Source of the DNA: an uncultured Ruminococcus sp. | Lineage (GTDB): Bacteria; Bacillota; Clostridia; Oscillospirales; Acutalibacteraceae | NCBI GenBank assembly: GCA_902798755.1 | Contig: CADBYC010000005.1 | Coordinates: 24,891-88,890, forward strand | Reading direction: 5' to 3' | Length of the DNA: 64,000 bases | In this document: positions 8,494-18,070 of the stretch, piece after piece | Numbering within the stretch: the stretch's first letter is position 1 | Layout: every line of letters starts with the position of its first letter | Notes under the pieces: generated by a model | The model's input: only the letters and a program-made list of their open reading frames with translations | Told to the model about the DNA's origin: nothing | Database searches by the model: none | Translations under genes and position numbers: made by a program

Positions 8494-9438
8494 TTACATT
8501 TCCTTCTTAACTGCCAATCCTATGCTCTCCTGCCGTTCGTTTCTGCCGTTGTACCACAGCATCCATTTACCGTTCCGAATACACATTGACGGTTTATAAA
8601 CCGCCTTGCTGTCCCAGCTGTTTTCTTCGGGAGAGAGAATGGGATTTGCCTCATCGCCTCTCCATCCGCTGATACCGTCATCGGAATATGCCAGACAGAT
8701 TCGCGCGACGTCGGTGTTCTGATACGCGATATACGCCATGCAGTAGCTGCCGTCGCTTAGACGCAGGATATCGCAGGCGCCGACCTTATTCTTTTGATAT
8801 TTCAGATCTTTATCCGCTGTCATGATCGGCCGCGGACGTTTTGTCCAGCTAACGCCGTCTTTACTTTCGGCATACGCCAGTACGTCGGGCTCAAAGCTCT
8901 CTCCCGCCGCGTACCACATGCGAAACAGCGCTTGGTCGCTGTCATACATCACGCAGGGATTCATCACCGCGGCGTTCTCAAAGTCCAGCTCGGGCTGCAT
9001 GATCGGATTGCTCTTTTCACGGACAAAATGAACCCCGTCCTCGCTTGTTGCAAGACCGATTTTGCTGACGTCACCATTTTGGCCCGTATAGTACAAGTAC
9101 CATATGCCATCCTTGATGACAAAGCAACCGCGGTTCAGGTTATCCTCCCATGTATCGGGTGTCGCTTTGAGCAGCTCGCCTCGCAGGAACCACTCTGTAC
9201 CATCCTGTGATGCGTACATCTCCAGCGAACGGTTTTTGCGGTTGGACACGCACATCAACAGCTCTCCGCCGACCTCACGGACAAATGGGTCGAACATGCT
9301 GCCCCCGTCCTCACGCCGAAGCACGGGGTTCGCTTTGTACTTCACGAAGGCTCCCGAGGTCGGCGGATAGTCATAAGAGTGCCTCTGGTTCAATGTTCTG
9401 TCGATCTTGCGCTTTAAGCGCTTTATCTTATCAGTCAT
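8494..9438 (-). CDS. GH43/GH130-like beta-propeller protein in polysaccharide operon
   Basis: A 314-residue protein with repeated blades typical of the five-bladed propeller glycosidase superfamily (GH32/43/68/130): GSMFDPFVREVGGELLMCVS, GIWYLYYTGQNGDVSKIGLA, ALFRMWYAAGESFEPDVLAY, GKWMLWYNGRNE. No signal peptide, so it is cytoplasmic. The start at 9438 overlaps the preceding stop by eight bases and has GGGAAG upstream; a longer start at 9477 lacks support. Close relatives occur in capsule operons, where they may be phosphorylases, transferases or non-catalytic. I cannot assign a reaction. Confidence 0.7.
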   Translation of the reverse strand: MTDKIKRLKRKIDRTLNQRHSYDYPPTSGAFVKYKANPVLRREDGGSMFDPFVREVGGELLMCVSNRKNRSLEMYASQDGTEWFLRGELLKATPDTWEDNLNRGCFVIKDGIWYLYYTGQNGDVSKIGLATSEDGVHFVREKSNPIMQPELDFENAAVMNPCVMYDSDQALFRMWYAAGESFEPDVLAYAESKDGVSWTKRPRPIMTADKDLKYQKNKVGACDILRLSDGSYCMAYIAYQNTDVARICLAYSDDGISGWRGDEANPILSPEENSWDSKAVYKPSMCIRNGKWMLWYNGRNERQESIGLAVKKEM

Positions 9439-10603
9439 TTGCAATCTTCCCGATGGTTTTGATATAATTCTCGGCAAAGGTTTCTACCGTAAAGTCCTGA
9501 TCGAAAATTCTCTTTACATCCGCGCCGAGAGCCGCGCGCTCACGCGGCGTTTTCGCCTTCATGGTTTTGAGCTTGAGCACAGCCTCTTCAACCGTACGGT
9601 AAAACAGAAAGCCGTCGGACTGATAGCGTTTAAAATACTTATTACCGCCGGTCTCGCTAAGTACCATCGGTATACCGAGCGAGATCACCTCCAAGAGAAC
9701 GAGGTCAAAATAGGTTTCATGGTTCGGAAGTACAAAAACATCCGAGGCAGCGATCAGCGAATGGGGATCGTTTGTCCAGCCCACCTCGATCCACCTGTCG
9801 TTTTTGAGGCGGTAGATCGGCCCCTCAACGCCGGCGATCAGGAAATAAACATCCTTATCCGCGAGCATTTTCTCACCGATTTTCTTCAAATCGCCATAGC
9901 CCTTGATCTCATTATGGCGCCCCGCGTAGCTGATCAGAAAAGCATCCTCGGGTATCCCGTACTTCTGCCGTATCTGAGAACGCGGCACCTTTGCGGTGCA
10001 GGGCATAATACCCGTTGTCATATATCTGTACTTAGAAGCAACGCGCAACGACGCGTATCTCTTCCACGTATTGAAATACGGCTCCTCCGCTTCCTCACAA
10101 GGGAAGATGATATAGTCAGCCCGCTCAAACGCGTATCTGTCCAGTTCCTCGAGCCTGTCAATTTTTTTCTTCAGAAGTTTATAATCGAAAGGATTCAGCT
10201 TATCGATCCTTTCCTTATAAATACCGCAGGGAGCATGTGAGGTCAGCAGTACCTTGCCCTGATAATCCTTCAAAAAATTCCTGCACAAATACATTTTCTC
10301 AGTGCTGTGAAAATGTATCATATCATACTCGTGCATCGAATCATCCACCGGAAAGCTCTTATTCACAAAAACAGCGTCGTTCAGCGCGCGGCGTATCTCC
10401 AGTATCCGCTTGGGAATCCGTTTTTTCAGTCCGGCGTTATTCTCCAATCCGGTCGGAAACTGACCGTAAAAGGAAATTTGAAAGCTGCCGTTATCAAAGC
10501 CTCCGATTTTTTCAAGGCCGTTCTTGAGATTATAAAGATAACCCGCAGGGCCGCCCTTAGGGCTCAAACAGCTCTCGGGATAATAAATCAACAACTTTTT
10601 CAT
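9431..10603 (-). CDS. Glycosyltransferase, GT-B fold (GT4-like)
   Basis: A 390-residue protein whose first half has KLLIYYPESCLSPKGGPAGY and MIHFHSTEKMYL, and whose second half shows the GT-B donor domain: FLISYAGRHNEIKGYGDLKK, then ASDVFVLPNHETYFDLVLLE, which holds the family's E-x7-E element. It likely adds one sugar to the lipid-linked unit. The ATG overlaps the stop of the preceding pyruvyl transferase gene (ATGA). Donor is unknown. Confidence 0.85.
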   Translation of the reverse strand: MKKLLIYYPESCLSPKGGPAGYLYNLKNGLEKIGGFDNGSFQISFYGQFPTGLENNAGLKKRIPKRILEIRRALNDAVFVNKSFPVDDSMHEYDMIHFHSTEKMYLCRNFLKDYQGKVLLTSHAPCGIYKERIDKLNPFDYKLLKKKIDRLEELDRYAFERADYIIFPCEEAEEPYFNTWKRYASLRVASKYRYMTTGIMPCTAKVPRSQIRQKYGIPEDAFLISYAGRHNEIKGYGDLKKIGEKMLADKDVYFLIAGVEGPIYRLKNDRWIEVGWTNDPHSLIAASDVFVLPNHETYFDLVLLEVISLGIPMVLSETGGNKYFKRYQSDGFLFYRTVEEAVLKLKTMKAKTPRERAALGADVKRIFDQDFTVETFAENYIKTIGKIAND

Positions 10604-11793
10604 GACTGCCTCCCGGCGTCGATTACCGCCTTGATCTCGTCAAAAAATGTCTCTCCGGTTACGCGCTCCTTCTCAAGCCCGCTTGCGATACGCTCTGTCA
10701 TGGGAACGCTCAAACACTCATCAATTTTCTGCATCAGCTTATCCCAATCGAGCGGCTTATCCGCGCCCGCCTCAAAGTACAGATCGGATAAGTCCATTCT
10801 CCCTAACGCGTCTGACACCTTATCCGGCAGGTTCTCGATGGTGCTCTCCGCGCTGACCGCGATAACAGGCGTGTGATTCAGCAAAGAGAACATCGTGCCG
10901 TGAAAATATTTGGAAATGGTCAAATCAAACAAGCCGAACACAATGCTCCACTCCTGCGGCGTTAAATCGCAGAGATAAGGGATATCGGCGTATTTATTAT
11001 AGGAATACAAGGAGACGGACTGATACTTGCTCCCGTATTTTTCTTTGATTTTTAACGCTAAATCCCGCCGAAAAGCACCGTTCAGATTAGACATCATGAA
11101 CGCGATCGTCGGCTTTTTCGGGTCAAAGCCATACTTTTTTCTCAGCTTTTCAATCAGTGCCGTTCTGTCGGCGCCGCTCAAATCACCGAGCAGAATGGAG
11201 GGGTCGCAGTTATGGTGCACCTCAGCAGAGGGAAGGACGGTTTTGACCAGACGCTCCGTCTGCTCATCTCTCACGCCGATATATCGAAAACCGCTGAAGG
11301 ACTTCTTCAAATACGCCGATTCCTGCTGAGAGATATCCCCGTATGAACCGATCCCCAGACCGTTGCAGGAAGCCGCGTAGGAAAAGCGCACCGCGCCAGT
11401 ATCGGCCGACAAAAAGTAGGGATTGGGAATACCGCGTTTTTTATAATTCCATACCGCGTCGCTGCCCGTGATCAAAATATCATAATCCTCCAACCAACGG
11501 TCAAAGGTCTCACAGCTGTCTGTACTCAATCTCTTTTGGGACAAAGGCAGCTGTCTGAGCCCTTTTTGAAAAGCACGGTACATCGCGATCCGCTTCAAGA
11601 TATGCGGAGCGCTTTCTTTACCCCTGTATACAGTGATCATTTTATAGTAGCGGTCCATCTTCTTGGAGCTGTAATCAATGATCTCCACCTCTGCTTCGGG
11701 AAATCTCTTTTTCAGCTGCTCCGACAGCGCCGCCGCCTGCATCACCGCGCCGTAATTCAGGCTCCGGTGATAGGTTAATATACCGATACGCAT
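10600..11793 (-). CDS. Polysaccharide pyruvyl transferase family protein
   Basis: A 397-residue stand-alone member of the pyruvyl transferase family: MRIGILTYHRSLNYGAVMQA at the start, YDILITGSDAVWNYK in the middle and SKYFHGTMFSLLNHTPVIAV near the end. These proteins use phosphoenolpyruvate to form pyruvate ketals on sugars, adding negative charge. The locus therefore has two such enzymes, the other fused to an iron-sulfur module at 2702-4954. GGGGG lies upstream of the ATG. The C-terminus overlaps the next transferase by four bases. Confidence 0.85.
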   Translation of the reverse strand: MRIGILTYHRSLNYGAVMQAAALSEQLKKRFPEAEVEIIDYSSKKMDRYYKMITVYRGKESAPHILKRIAMYRAFQKGLRQLPLSQKRLSTDSCETFDRWLEDYDILITGSDAVWNYKKRGIPNPYFLSADTGAVRFSYAASCNGLGIGSYGDISQQESAYLKKSFSGFRYIGVRDEQTERLVKTVLPSAEVHHNCDPSILLGDLSGADRTALIEKLRKKYGFDPKKPTIAFMMSNLNGAFRRDLALKIKEKYGSKYQSVSLYSYNKYADIPYLCDLTPQEWSIVFGLFDLTISKYFHGTMFSLLNHTPVIAVSAESTIENLPDKVSDALGRMDLSDLYFEAGADKPLDWDKLMQKIDECLSVPMTERIASGLEKERVTGETFFDEIKAVIDAGRQS

Positions 11794-11837
11794 ACATAAT
11801 CCCCCATTATTTCATGAGCGGTGACTGTCCGGACAGT

Positions 11838-13118
11838 CTACAGCTCGGATACCATTTCTACAAAACGGTCATAATTCGTTTCCGCACAATAATGCTTCTC
11901 CCACAGCTCTCTCGCCGCTTTTCTCCGCTCGGCCGTCTCTTCGGCGGAAGAGCACAGCATGATCTCCAGCTTTTGGGCAAGCTCGCCTGCGGGAAAATCC
12001 TTTTGCAGCAAAAAGCCGTTTCTCTCGCTGTCGATCATTTCCGCAGAGCCGCCGACATCCGTCGCAATAACGGGGATACCGAAGCTGCTCGCCTCCATCA
12101 GGCTGACAGGCAGACCCTCCGACGCGCTGACATTCACAAACACGCTGATAGCGTTGTTGCGGTAATACTCATAAACCTCGGTGTTCTGCATAAAGCCAAG
12201 AAACTCAAAGGAAATATTCTTGATTTTCTCCTGTGCATAGCTTTTGACCGACTCAAAGTATGCGGGTTTGCCCTCAACACCCGCGCCGATATGCGTCCAC
12301 AGCACCTTTTTGCCGCCGGTATCGATTTTGGAAAGCTCGTCGATCAACAGTTCAAGACGCTTTACCTTCACAACTCTGGATACGGAGAGGATATGAAAGA
12401 CCTCATCCGGTTCCTTTGAAAGACCGTAGTCACGAGATCCCAGATAAGCAACCTGAATTTCAGCGCCCTTGACAGAATAATGGTTTTTCAAATAATCGGC
12501 GCCGTTTCGCGAGCACGGGAAGATATAATCCATGTCCTGCAGCAGCTTATTTCTGAACGGAAGATAGTTAAGCTTATTCACATCCTCATAGATATCATAT
12601 CTATGCGCTCTGGACAGCACAACGATTTTTCCCTGATAGCCGCGTTCATCCCGCAGATAGTCCCGCAGGCCGACCGCGACGGCGGCATTGACAAAGAGCC
12701 AGTAGCTGTAGATGGTGATTTTATCATACGCGTTAAAATCGACCTTCTCCAGCTGCTTAACAGACTCAGCCAACGTCCTTTTTGTTCTCGCTTCAAAATA
12801 GCCTAAGAACGCTTTTTGAGACAGGCTGAGCTTTCGCTGCATTCTCTCCTCTTTCACCGCGCTGTCCGGAAAGAGAACCTGCCCGAGCATATGCAGCCAG
12901 TCGGAGATCCGCAGATTCTTTCTCTTGCCGGTGGAGGTGATACACGCTTCGATACCGTCCGGAATCACCCGCGTAGGCGCTTCTCCCGCGCTGATGTCCT
13001 GTGCCAGCACGATGATTCTATCCTGATAATCCTTATGCTTCGCGATCTCGCTCTCTAAAAACGGTTCGCCGAAAGCATACGGGTATTTACGTGTTAAGAT
13101 CAGCAACAACTTTTTCAT
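11838..13118 (-). CDS. Glycosyltransferase family 4
   Basis: A 426-residue GT-B transferase. The start is MKKLLLILTRKYPYAFGEPF, the linker region has VVLSRAHRYDIYEDV, and the donor domain shows ILSVSRVVKVKRLELLIDEL and VNVSASEGLPVSLMEASSFG followed by GIPVIATDVGG, the retaining GT4 signature. Cytoplasmic face of the membrane. It follows a GT2 gene with a two-base gap. Specificity is not predictable. Confidence 0.9.
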   Translation of the reverse strand: MKKLLLILTRKYPYAFGEPFLESEIAKHKDYQDRIIVLAQDISAGEAPTRVIPDGIEACITSTGKRKNLRISDWLHMLGQVLFPDSAVKEERMQRKLSLSQKAFLGYFEARTKRTLAESVKQLEKVDFNAYDKITIYSYWLFVNAAVAVGLRDYLRDERGYQGKIVVLSRAHRYDIYEDVNKLNYLPFRNKLLQDMDYIFPCSRNGADYLKNHYSVKGAEIQVAYLGSRDYGLSKEPDEVFHILSVSRVVKVKRLELLIDELSKIDTGGKKVLWTHIGAGVEGKPAYFESVKSYAQEKIKNISFEFLGFMQNTEVYEYYRNNAISVFVNVSASEGLPVSLMEASSFGIPVIATDVGGSAEMIDSERNGFLLQKDFPAGELAQKLEIMLCSSAEETAERRKAARELWEKHYCAETNYDRFVEMVSEL

Positions 13119-13120
13119 AT

Positions 13121-13900
13121 TTATCCCTTCTTATTCTTCCCTATATAAACTCTTTTCCATACGGCCAGAAAAGCATACCGTACAAAGCAATAGCATGAAA
13201 AGGGAAGCGACAGCTTTTCGATATCTCTGTACAGGCTCCATACGCCCTTGATCGCTTTCGCCTTGTTACTCGACAGCGAATTCTCGGCTCTGCGGTACTG
13301 CGCGAGGATCTCATCCAATCCATAACAGTCATGTCCCGCTTTCAATATCTGTAACCATGTAGCAGCGTCCTGACGTCTGCGGATATCGGGCATTACCAGA
13401 CACTCTTTATCCACCATAGCGGTATCGACCATGATACCCACCGTCTGCAAAAGGTTGTTCGTCAAGAAGCCGACATAATTGACCTTCGGCAACATATGAA
13501 TCTGCTTATTGAGCTTTTTGCCGCTGTCATCGATCACCTCGTATGAGGTGCACGAAAACGCATAGCCGTTTTTCTCCATAAAAGCAGTCTGCTTCTCCAG
13601 CTTTTCGGGAAGCCAAATATCATCAGAGTCAAGATACGCGATGAATCTGCCGCTCGATTCTCTCATCGCTCTTGTCCGGGCAGCGCCCGCTCCGGCGTTC
13701 TGAGGCTGTCTGAACAGCTTGATCCTCGCGTCCTCAGCCGAAAATGCTTCTACTATTTCACAGGTTTGATCGGTAGAGCAGTCATCTACGATCAGCATTT
13801 CCCAGTCGCGGAGCGTTTGTTCCTGAACTGACCGAATAGTGTCGGCAATATATGCCGAGCTGTTATATGAAGGAGTTATAATCGATACTTTATTACTCAT
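13121..13900 (-). CDS. Glycosyltransferase family 2
   Basis: A 259-residue GT-A transferase: VSIITPSYNSSAYIADTIRS, the nucleotide-binding MLIVDDCSTDQT, the GAGAARTRAM block and the YLDSDD metal site. There is no membrane helix except a weakly hydrophobic end (FVRYAFLAVW). It is short but complete for the single-domain group. Translation starts from GGTGAG upstream of the ATG; the gap to the preceding murB-like gene is about 100 bases with no clear signal. Confidence 0.88.
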   Translation of the reverse strand: MSNKVSIITPSYNSSAYIADTIRSVQEQTLRDWEMLIVDDCSTDQTCEIVEAFSAEDARIKLFRQPQNAGAGAARTRAMRESSGRFIAYLDSDDIWLPEKLEKQTAFMEKNGYAFSCTSYEVIDDSGKKLNKQIHMLPKVNYVGFLTNNLLQTVGIMVDTAMVDKECLVMPDIRRRQDAATWLQILKAGHDCYGLDEILAQYRRAENSLSSNKAKAIKGVWSLYRDIEKLSLPFSCYCFVRYAFLAVWKRVYIGKNKKG

Positions 13901-14003
13901 ATTTACTCACCATACTAGCTAATTTTGCGAAACCAATCTCTTGCGCAAAGTTTGTCGGCAGCACCATGACGATCGGTATATCATATGCGTCGAGACGCCG
14001 ACA

Positions 14004-14852
14004 TCACTCTATAACGATAACTTCCCGCCTGCACCTTTGTCCGAGCAGTTTATGCATACGCTCGACCTTTTGGATCGCATTTAACGCGTCCTGAAAAGTC
14101 CCTTCGCCCTCATTCAAAATCCAATTGGTTGTTTTGCCGGAAAAATGTACCCGCTTCCCGCCAATCTTCAGGCTTCGCGCAAGTCGCATGATCAGCGGAC
14201 TGCTTTCCATGAACACAGAGCCGAAGTTTGGTCTTGAATTATCCTGTTTTTCCCTGCAAAGCGCTATCCGGTCATTTTTTGCCTGTGCCGTTTCTTCCGC
14301 ACTCATCTCGGGAAATTTAAAGAGAACGGACGTAACGATCATATTAGAATTTTTGAAAACCGAGGTCCTGTAGTCAAAGCCGCAGCTCTCTTTCTCTAAG
14401 GTGATCGGAGCTCCGTCCCTGATAGCATCTACGGAAATAATGTAATCAGATATACACTTCTTGTGAGTCTTGCCGCGTCCCGCGTTCATCACAATCGCTC
14501 CGCCAACCAACCCGGGTACGGAAAACAAATACTCTATTCCTCCGTAACCGTTTTTATTAATGGTGTTGATCAGCTTTTGCAAATGCACAGAAGCACCTGC
14601 TCTGAACCGTCCGCCTCCGAGATGCTCGAGAGATGAATCCACGGATTTCAGATTGATCACCGTTTCAAACTCACGGTTGTTGATCAGCAAATTTGAACCC
14701 CCGCTGATGAAAACCGGTGTGTCGTGGTGTTTGATCAAATCAATTAGCTCGTCACGGCTTTCCGGAAAATACATCGTTTTTGCCGTACCGCCGATACGGA
14801 CAGAGGTATATTTGCTCAAATCCTCATCTTGCAATATCTTCATTTCATTCAC
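14004..14852 (-). CDS. murB: UDP-N-acetylenolpyruvoylglucosamine reductase (MurB) family
   Basis: A 282-residue FAD protein of the MurB family, which reduces UDP-GlcNAc-enolpyruvate to UDP-MurNAc. Visible are the FAD-binding FISGGSNLLI, the GLVGGAIVMNAGR loop, NFGSVFMES with the likely catalytic serine, SGKTTNWILNEG, and the final REVIVIE with the terminal glutamate. It lies inside a surface-polysaccharide operon, between the sugar dehydrogenase and a glycosyltransferase, rather than beside cell-wall genes. It may be a second copy. Start 14852 has GGGAGG four bases away; ATG 14843 is an alternative. The MurB frame stays open past its TGA to 13893, probably by chance. Confidence 0.85.
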   Translation of the reverse strand: MNEMKILQDEDLSKYTSVRIGGTAKTMYFPESRDELIDLIKHHDTPVFISGGSNLLINNREFETVINLKSVDSSLEHLGGGRFRAGASVHLQKLINTINKNGYGGIEYLFSVPGLVGGAIVMNAGRGKTHKKCISDYIISVDAIRDGAPITLEKESCGFDYRTSVFKNSNMIVTSVLFKFPEMSAEETAQAKNDRIALCREKQDNSRPNFGSVFMESSPLIMRLARSLKIGGKRVHFSGKTTNWILNEGEGTFQDALNAIQKVERMHKLLGQRCRREVIVIE

Positions 14853-14878
14853 CCTCCCTTTTCAGGCGTTCACTCATT

Positions 14879-16126
14879 TTAGTCTCTGCGGAACAGATCT
14901 CTTGTATAGACCTTGTCCGCTACGTCATCCAGCACACTGTCATAACGGTTGGCGATGATCGCGTCACAGGCGTTTTTGAAGCGCGTGACATCATTGACTA
15001 CCTGTGAGCCGAAGAACGTAACGCCGTCATCCAGCGTGGGCTCATAGATAATGACCGTAGCGCCCTTCGCCTTCAGTCTCTTCATCACACCCTGAATACT
15101 GCTCTGGCGGAAGTTGTCGGAGTTGCTCTTCATCGTCAACCGGTATACGCCGATCGTAATCGGACGCTCCTTTTCGGCGTTCCACATGCTGGAGGACGTA
15201 TAATAACCGGCTTTTTCCAGCACCCTGTCCGCAACGAAATCCTTTCTGGTGCGGTTGCTTTCAACAATTGCCGAAATCATGTTTTGCGGAACATCCGAAT
15301 AATTGGCGAGCAGCTGCTTTGTATCCTTCGGCAGGCAGTAACCGCCGTAGCCGAAGGACGGATTGTTATAAAAATCACCGATACGCGGGTCCAGACAAAC
15401 GCCCTTAATAATATCGGAGGTGTTCAGATCCTTGATTTCCGCATAGGTGTCGAGCTCGTTGAAATAGCTGACGCGCAGCGCGAGGTAGGTATTCGCGAAC
15501 AGCTTGACGGCCTCCGCTTCGGTAAATCCCATGAACAGTGTTTCGATATCTTCCTTGAGGGCGCCCTCCTGCAGCAGCCGCGCAAAGGTGTGCGCCGCCT
15601 CAGTCAGCTCCTCATCCTCGGGGTCGGTTCCCACAATAATTCTACTGGGATACAGGTTATCATAGAGGGCTTTTGACTCTCTGAGAAATTCCGGACTGAA
15701 GATGATGTTCCTGCTGCCGGTCTTTCTTCTGATACTCTCGGTATACCCTACGGGAATCGTGCTTTTGATAATCATCACGGCGTCGGGATTATACTCCATA
15801 ACGAGTTTGATCACCGCTTCTACCACTGAGGTGTCAAAATAATTTTTCTTGCTGTCATAATTGGTGGGAGCGGCAATCACCACGAAATCCGCCTCTGAAT
15901 AAGCCAGCTTCGCGTCCAGCGTTGCTGTCAGGTCAAGCTCTTTTTCAGCGAGATATTGTTCGATATAATCATCCTGAATCGGAGATTTTTTATTGTTTAT
16001 CAGTTCGACCTTTTCAGGTATTATATCCACCGCATAAACCTTATTGTTTTGGGAGAGCAGCGTCGCTATGGATAACCCGACATAACCGGTACCCGCTACT
16101 GCGACGGTAATCTTTGATGATTTCAT
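14879..16126 (-). CDS. ugd: Nucleotide-sugar dehydrogenase (UDP-glucose 6-dehydrogenase type)
   Basis: A 415-residue NAD enzyme that oxidises a UDP-hexose to the uronic acid in two steps. It has the Rossmann start [20 protein letters not shown], the [12 protein letters not shown] block, [14 protein letters not shown], and the catalytic cysteine in [19 protein letters not shown]-glucose to UDP-glucuronate is the likeliest reaction, because a UDP-glucuronate 4-epimerase lies just upstream; a mannosaminuronate dehydrogenase is less likely. It is the first gene of the long minus-strand operon and has its own promoter. Confidence 0.9.
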   Translation of the reverse strand: MKSSKITVAVAGTGYVGLSIATLLSQNNKVYAVDIIPEKVELINNKKSPIQDDYIEQYLAEKELDLTATLDAKLAYSEADFVVIAAPTNYDSKKNYFDTSVVEAVIKLVMEYNPDAVMIIKSTIPVGYTESIRRKTGSRNIIFSPEFLRESKALYDNLYPSRIIVGTDPEDEELTEAAHTFARLLQEGALKEDIETLFMGFTEAEAVKLFANTYLALRVSYFNELDTYAEIKDLNTSDIIKGVCLDPRIGDFYNNPSFGYGGYCLPKDTKQLLANYSDVPQNMISAIVESNRTRKDFVADRVLEKAGYYTSSSMWNAEKERPITIGVYRLTMKSNSDNFRQSSIQGVMKRLKAKGATVIIYEPTLDDGVTFFGSQVVNDVTRFKNACDAIIANRYDSVLDDVADKVYTRDLFRRD

Positions 16127-16176
16127 GAATCATACGCCTTTCTATACAGATACTTTTTTCACACTTATACATTATA

Positions 16177-16205
16177 ATAATAGCATAAAATTCGCCCTGT
16201 TTCAA
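16177..16205 (-). promoter_or_regulatory. Sigma-A-type promoter for the ugd-to-flippase operon
   Basis: On the minus strand TTGAAA (16200-16205) and TATTAT (16177-16182) are separated by 17 bases. It lies about 50 bases before the ugd start and is the only good promoter seen before the 15-kb operon. Confidence 0.65.
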
Positions 16206-16341
16206 CTATTAATGTAATAAGAAACGAAAACATACGCTGGTAACTTTTATGCTTTTTGACAATAGACGTCAGCATTATACACCGCAGCCCATATTCAAAC
16301 ACGCCTTATTTACAAAACACCGTTGAAAAGCAAAAAACGAC

Positions 16342-16374
16342 CTCCGATCATCAGAACCGGTCTGATCATCGGAG
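16342..16374 (-). terminator. Terminator after the epimerase gene
   Basis: Arms CTCCGATCATCAGA and TCTGATCATCGGAG pair with one mismatch around a five-base loop, followed on the minus strand by GTTTTTT. T-runs on both sides make it possibly bidirectional. It separates the epimerase from the ugd promoter. Confidence 0.7.
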
Positions 16375-16403
16375 ATCGGATTTTTTAACAGTCTTCAACA
16401 AAC

Positions 16404-17487
16404 TTATATATTATAATAATTCTTATACCATACCGCAAACCTTCGCAGGCCCTCGCGAAGAGAGGTAGACGGCTTAAAGCCGAAATCCCGTTCTAACGCA
16501 GAGGTATCTGCATAGGTGACCGGAACATCGCCCGCCTGCATGGGAACCAGCTCCTTATGCTCCTCAAAGCGATAATCCCCGGGCAGAACACCGGCCGCAA
16601 GCAGCTCCTGCTGCAAGATATCCACGAAATCAAGCAGATTCTCGGGATTGCTGTTGCCGATATTATAAACCGCATACGGCGGCAGGGGCAGGCCATCCTC
16701 ACCTGTTTTGCGCGCGGGCGGACCGGCCATCACGCGCTTGACGCCTTCCACAATATCGTCTACATAGGTAAAGTCGCGTTTACAGTTGCCGTAGTTGAAT
16801 ATCTGTATTGTCTCACCCCTGATCAGCTGATCGGTAAAACCGAAATACGCCATATCGGGACGGCCGGCAGGCCCGTAAACCGTGAAGAAACGCAAACCTG
16901 TCGACGGGATATTATAGAGCTTTGAATAGGCGTGAGCCAAAAGCTCGTTGCTCTTTTTGGTCGCGGCATAAAGCGACACCGGATGATCCACCTTGTCATC
17001 GGTTGAGAACGGCACCTTGGTGTTGCCGCCGTAAACAGAGGATGACGAAGCATATACCAAGTGCTTAACGCCCTTTGCTCCGTTATCATAAGAATGACGG
17101 CAGGCCTCAAGAATATTGTAAAAGCCAATCAGATTGCTCTGAATATATGCATCGGGGTTAGTGATGCTGTAGCGCACACCTGCCTGTGCCGCGAGATTGA
17201 CCACGACATCGGGTTTATACTCGACAAAATGCGGTCGATCAGCGCTTTATCTGCTAAATCGCCTTTGATAACCTCCAGTTCACCTGAGGGTTCTCCTGAG
17301 CGAGCTTGTTGATCTTTGCAAGGCGATACTCCTTGAGCGACACATCGTAATAATCATTCATATTGTCGAGCCCGATCAGCGTCATCGGCTCGCGTGTATT
17401 GATCAGTTCCATCACCAGATTCGCGCCGATAAATCCGGCGGCTCCGGTGATAAGGTGCGTATTACCGATTAAATCTATTAGCAACAT
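16404..17487 (-). pseudogene. UDP-glucuronate 4-epimerase-type SDR, two frameshifts
   Basis: The two ends read as one NAD-dependent epimerase. The start LITGAAGFIGANLVMELIN carries the GxxGxxG cofactor site; the main part carries VNLAAQAGVRYSITNPDAYI, the active-site stretch VPFSTDDKVDHPVSLYAATK (YxxxK) and NYGNCKRDFTYVDDIVEG, typical of GlcA 4-epimerases. Between them the frame changes twice: near 17272-17275 (one G short in TGGAGG) and near 17225-17228 (one T short in the T-run). Restoring both gives EVIKGDLADKALIDRIFVEY, as expected. Either a recent pseudogene or homopolymer base-calling errors. AGGTAGGA precedes the ATG at 17487. Confidence 0.85.
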
Positions 17488-17652
17488 TACAATCCTACCT
17501 ATATATGGGTTTTTCCTCGCGGTTGCTGTATACAGCGCTCTCCCGCGAAGGCTTTGCACCCCTGTTCTTTGCTAAACATCTTTTAAAATTTTCTTAATTA
17601 TAATAATTGGGCGCTCTGTCAGATTGTAACAAGTCTTAACATATAAAAGATT

Positions 17653-17708
17653 CAGGCAATACCGCATTTCAGCTATGTGTAATGTACATGGCTGTGCGGT
17701 ATTGCCTG
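17653..17708. terminator. Long-stem hairpin, probable terminator
   Basis: CAGGCAATACCGCA and its exact complement TGCGGTATTGCCTG form a 14-base stem around a 28-base loop. It lies between the epimerase start and the end of the small minus-strand gene at 17771, whose transcript it could end. The U-run is weak on both sides. Confidence 0.5.
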
Positions 17709-17770
17709 TTGTATTTATCTATTGGCTTCTGAAAAGCGATCCGTAAGAAAAACAGCGTGTCGTTTTGAAT

Positions 17771-18070
17771 TCAAGTCTGATCGTGAGCGGCTTTGTTGAT
17801 ATGCTTGTCGATAATCTGTATCGCTTCGGTCACTTTGCCGTTACAGCCCTTCTGATGCAAACCGTCCAGACAGGCGCGCAGCGCGTAGATAACGAGAGTA
17901 TCTTCTTTTTTGACGCGGTTCAGTTTCGTTTCCAGCTTACCGACCCTTTGTTCCAGCTTGTCTACACGGTCGAGCAGCTTATCATAGAGCTTATACGCGC
18001 CGATGACAGTCGTCAGGATCAGCGCGACCGCGCCGATTATCTCAGCAAGCTTTAATATATCGATCTGCAT
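17771..18070 (-). CDS. Small membrane-anchored coiled-coil protein, phage-holin-accessory-like
   Basis: A 99-residue protein: one N-terminal hydrophobic helix (LAEIIGAVALILTTVIGAYKLY), a heptad-patterned coiled coil (LLDRVDKLEQRVGKLETKLN), then a C-terminal helix with two cysteines. This layout resembles XhlA-type hemolysin/holin-accessory proteins of Gram-positive phages, but no family motif proves it. GGAGG lies eight bases before the ATG, and the start overlaps the preceding small gene by 19 bases. With no tail or lysin genes nearby it looks like a remnant or domesticated pair. Confidence 0.6.
   Translation of the reverse strand: MQIDILKLAEIIGAVALILTTVIGAYKLYDKLLDRVDKLEQRVGKLETKLNRVKKEDTLVIYALRACLDGLHQKGCNGKVTEAIQIIDKHINKAAHDQT

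Noticed and set aside
13893-14003. The MurB frame stays open for about 35 codons past its TGA and ends overlapping the next start codon
   Set aside because: MurB already ends at its normal terminal glutamate, and an open run of this length is expected by chance in about one case in five; no known domain is visible.
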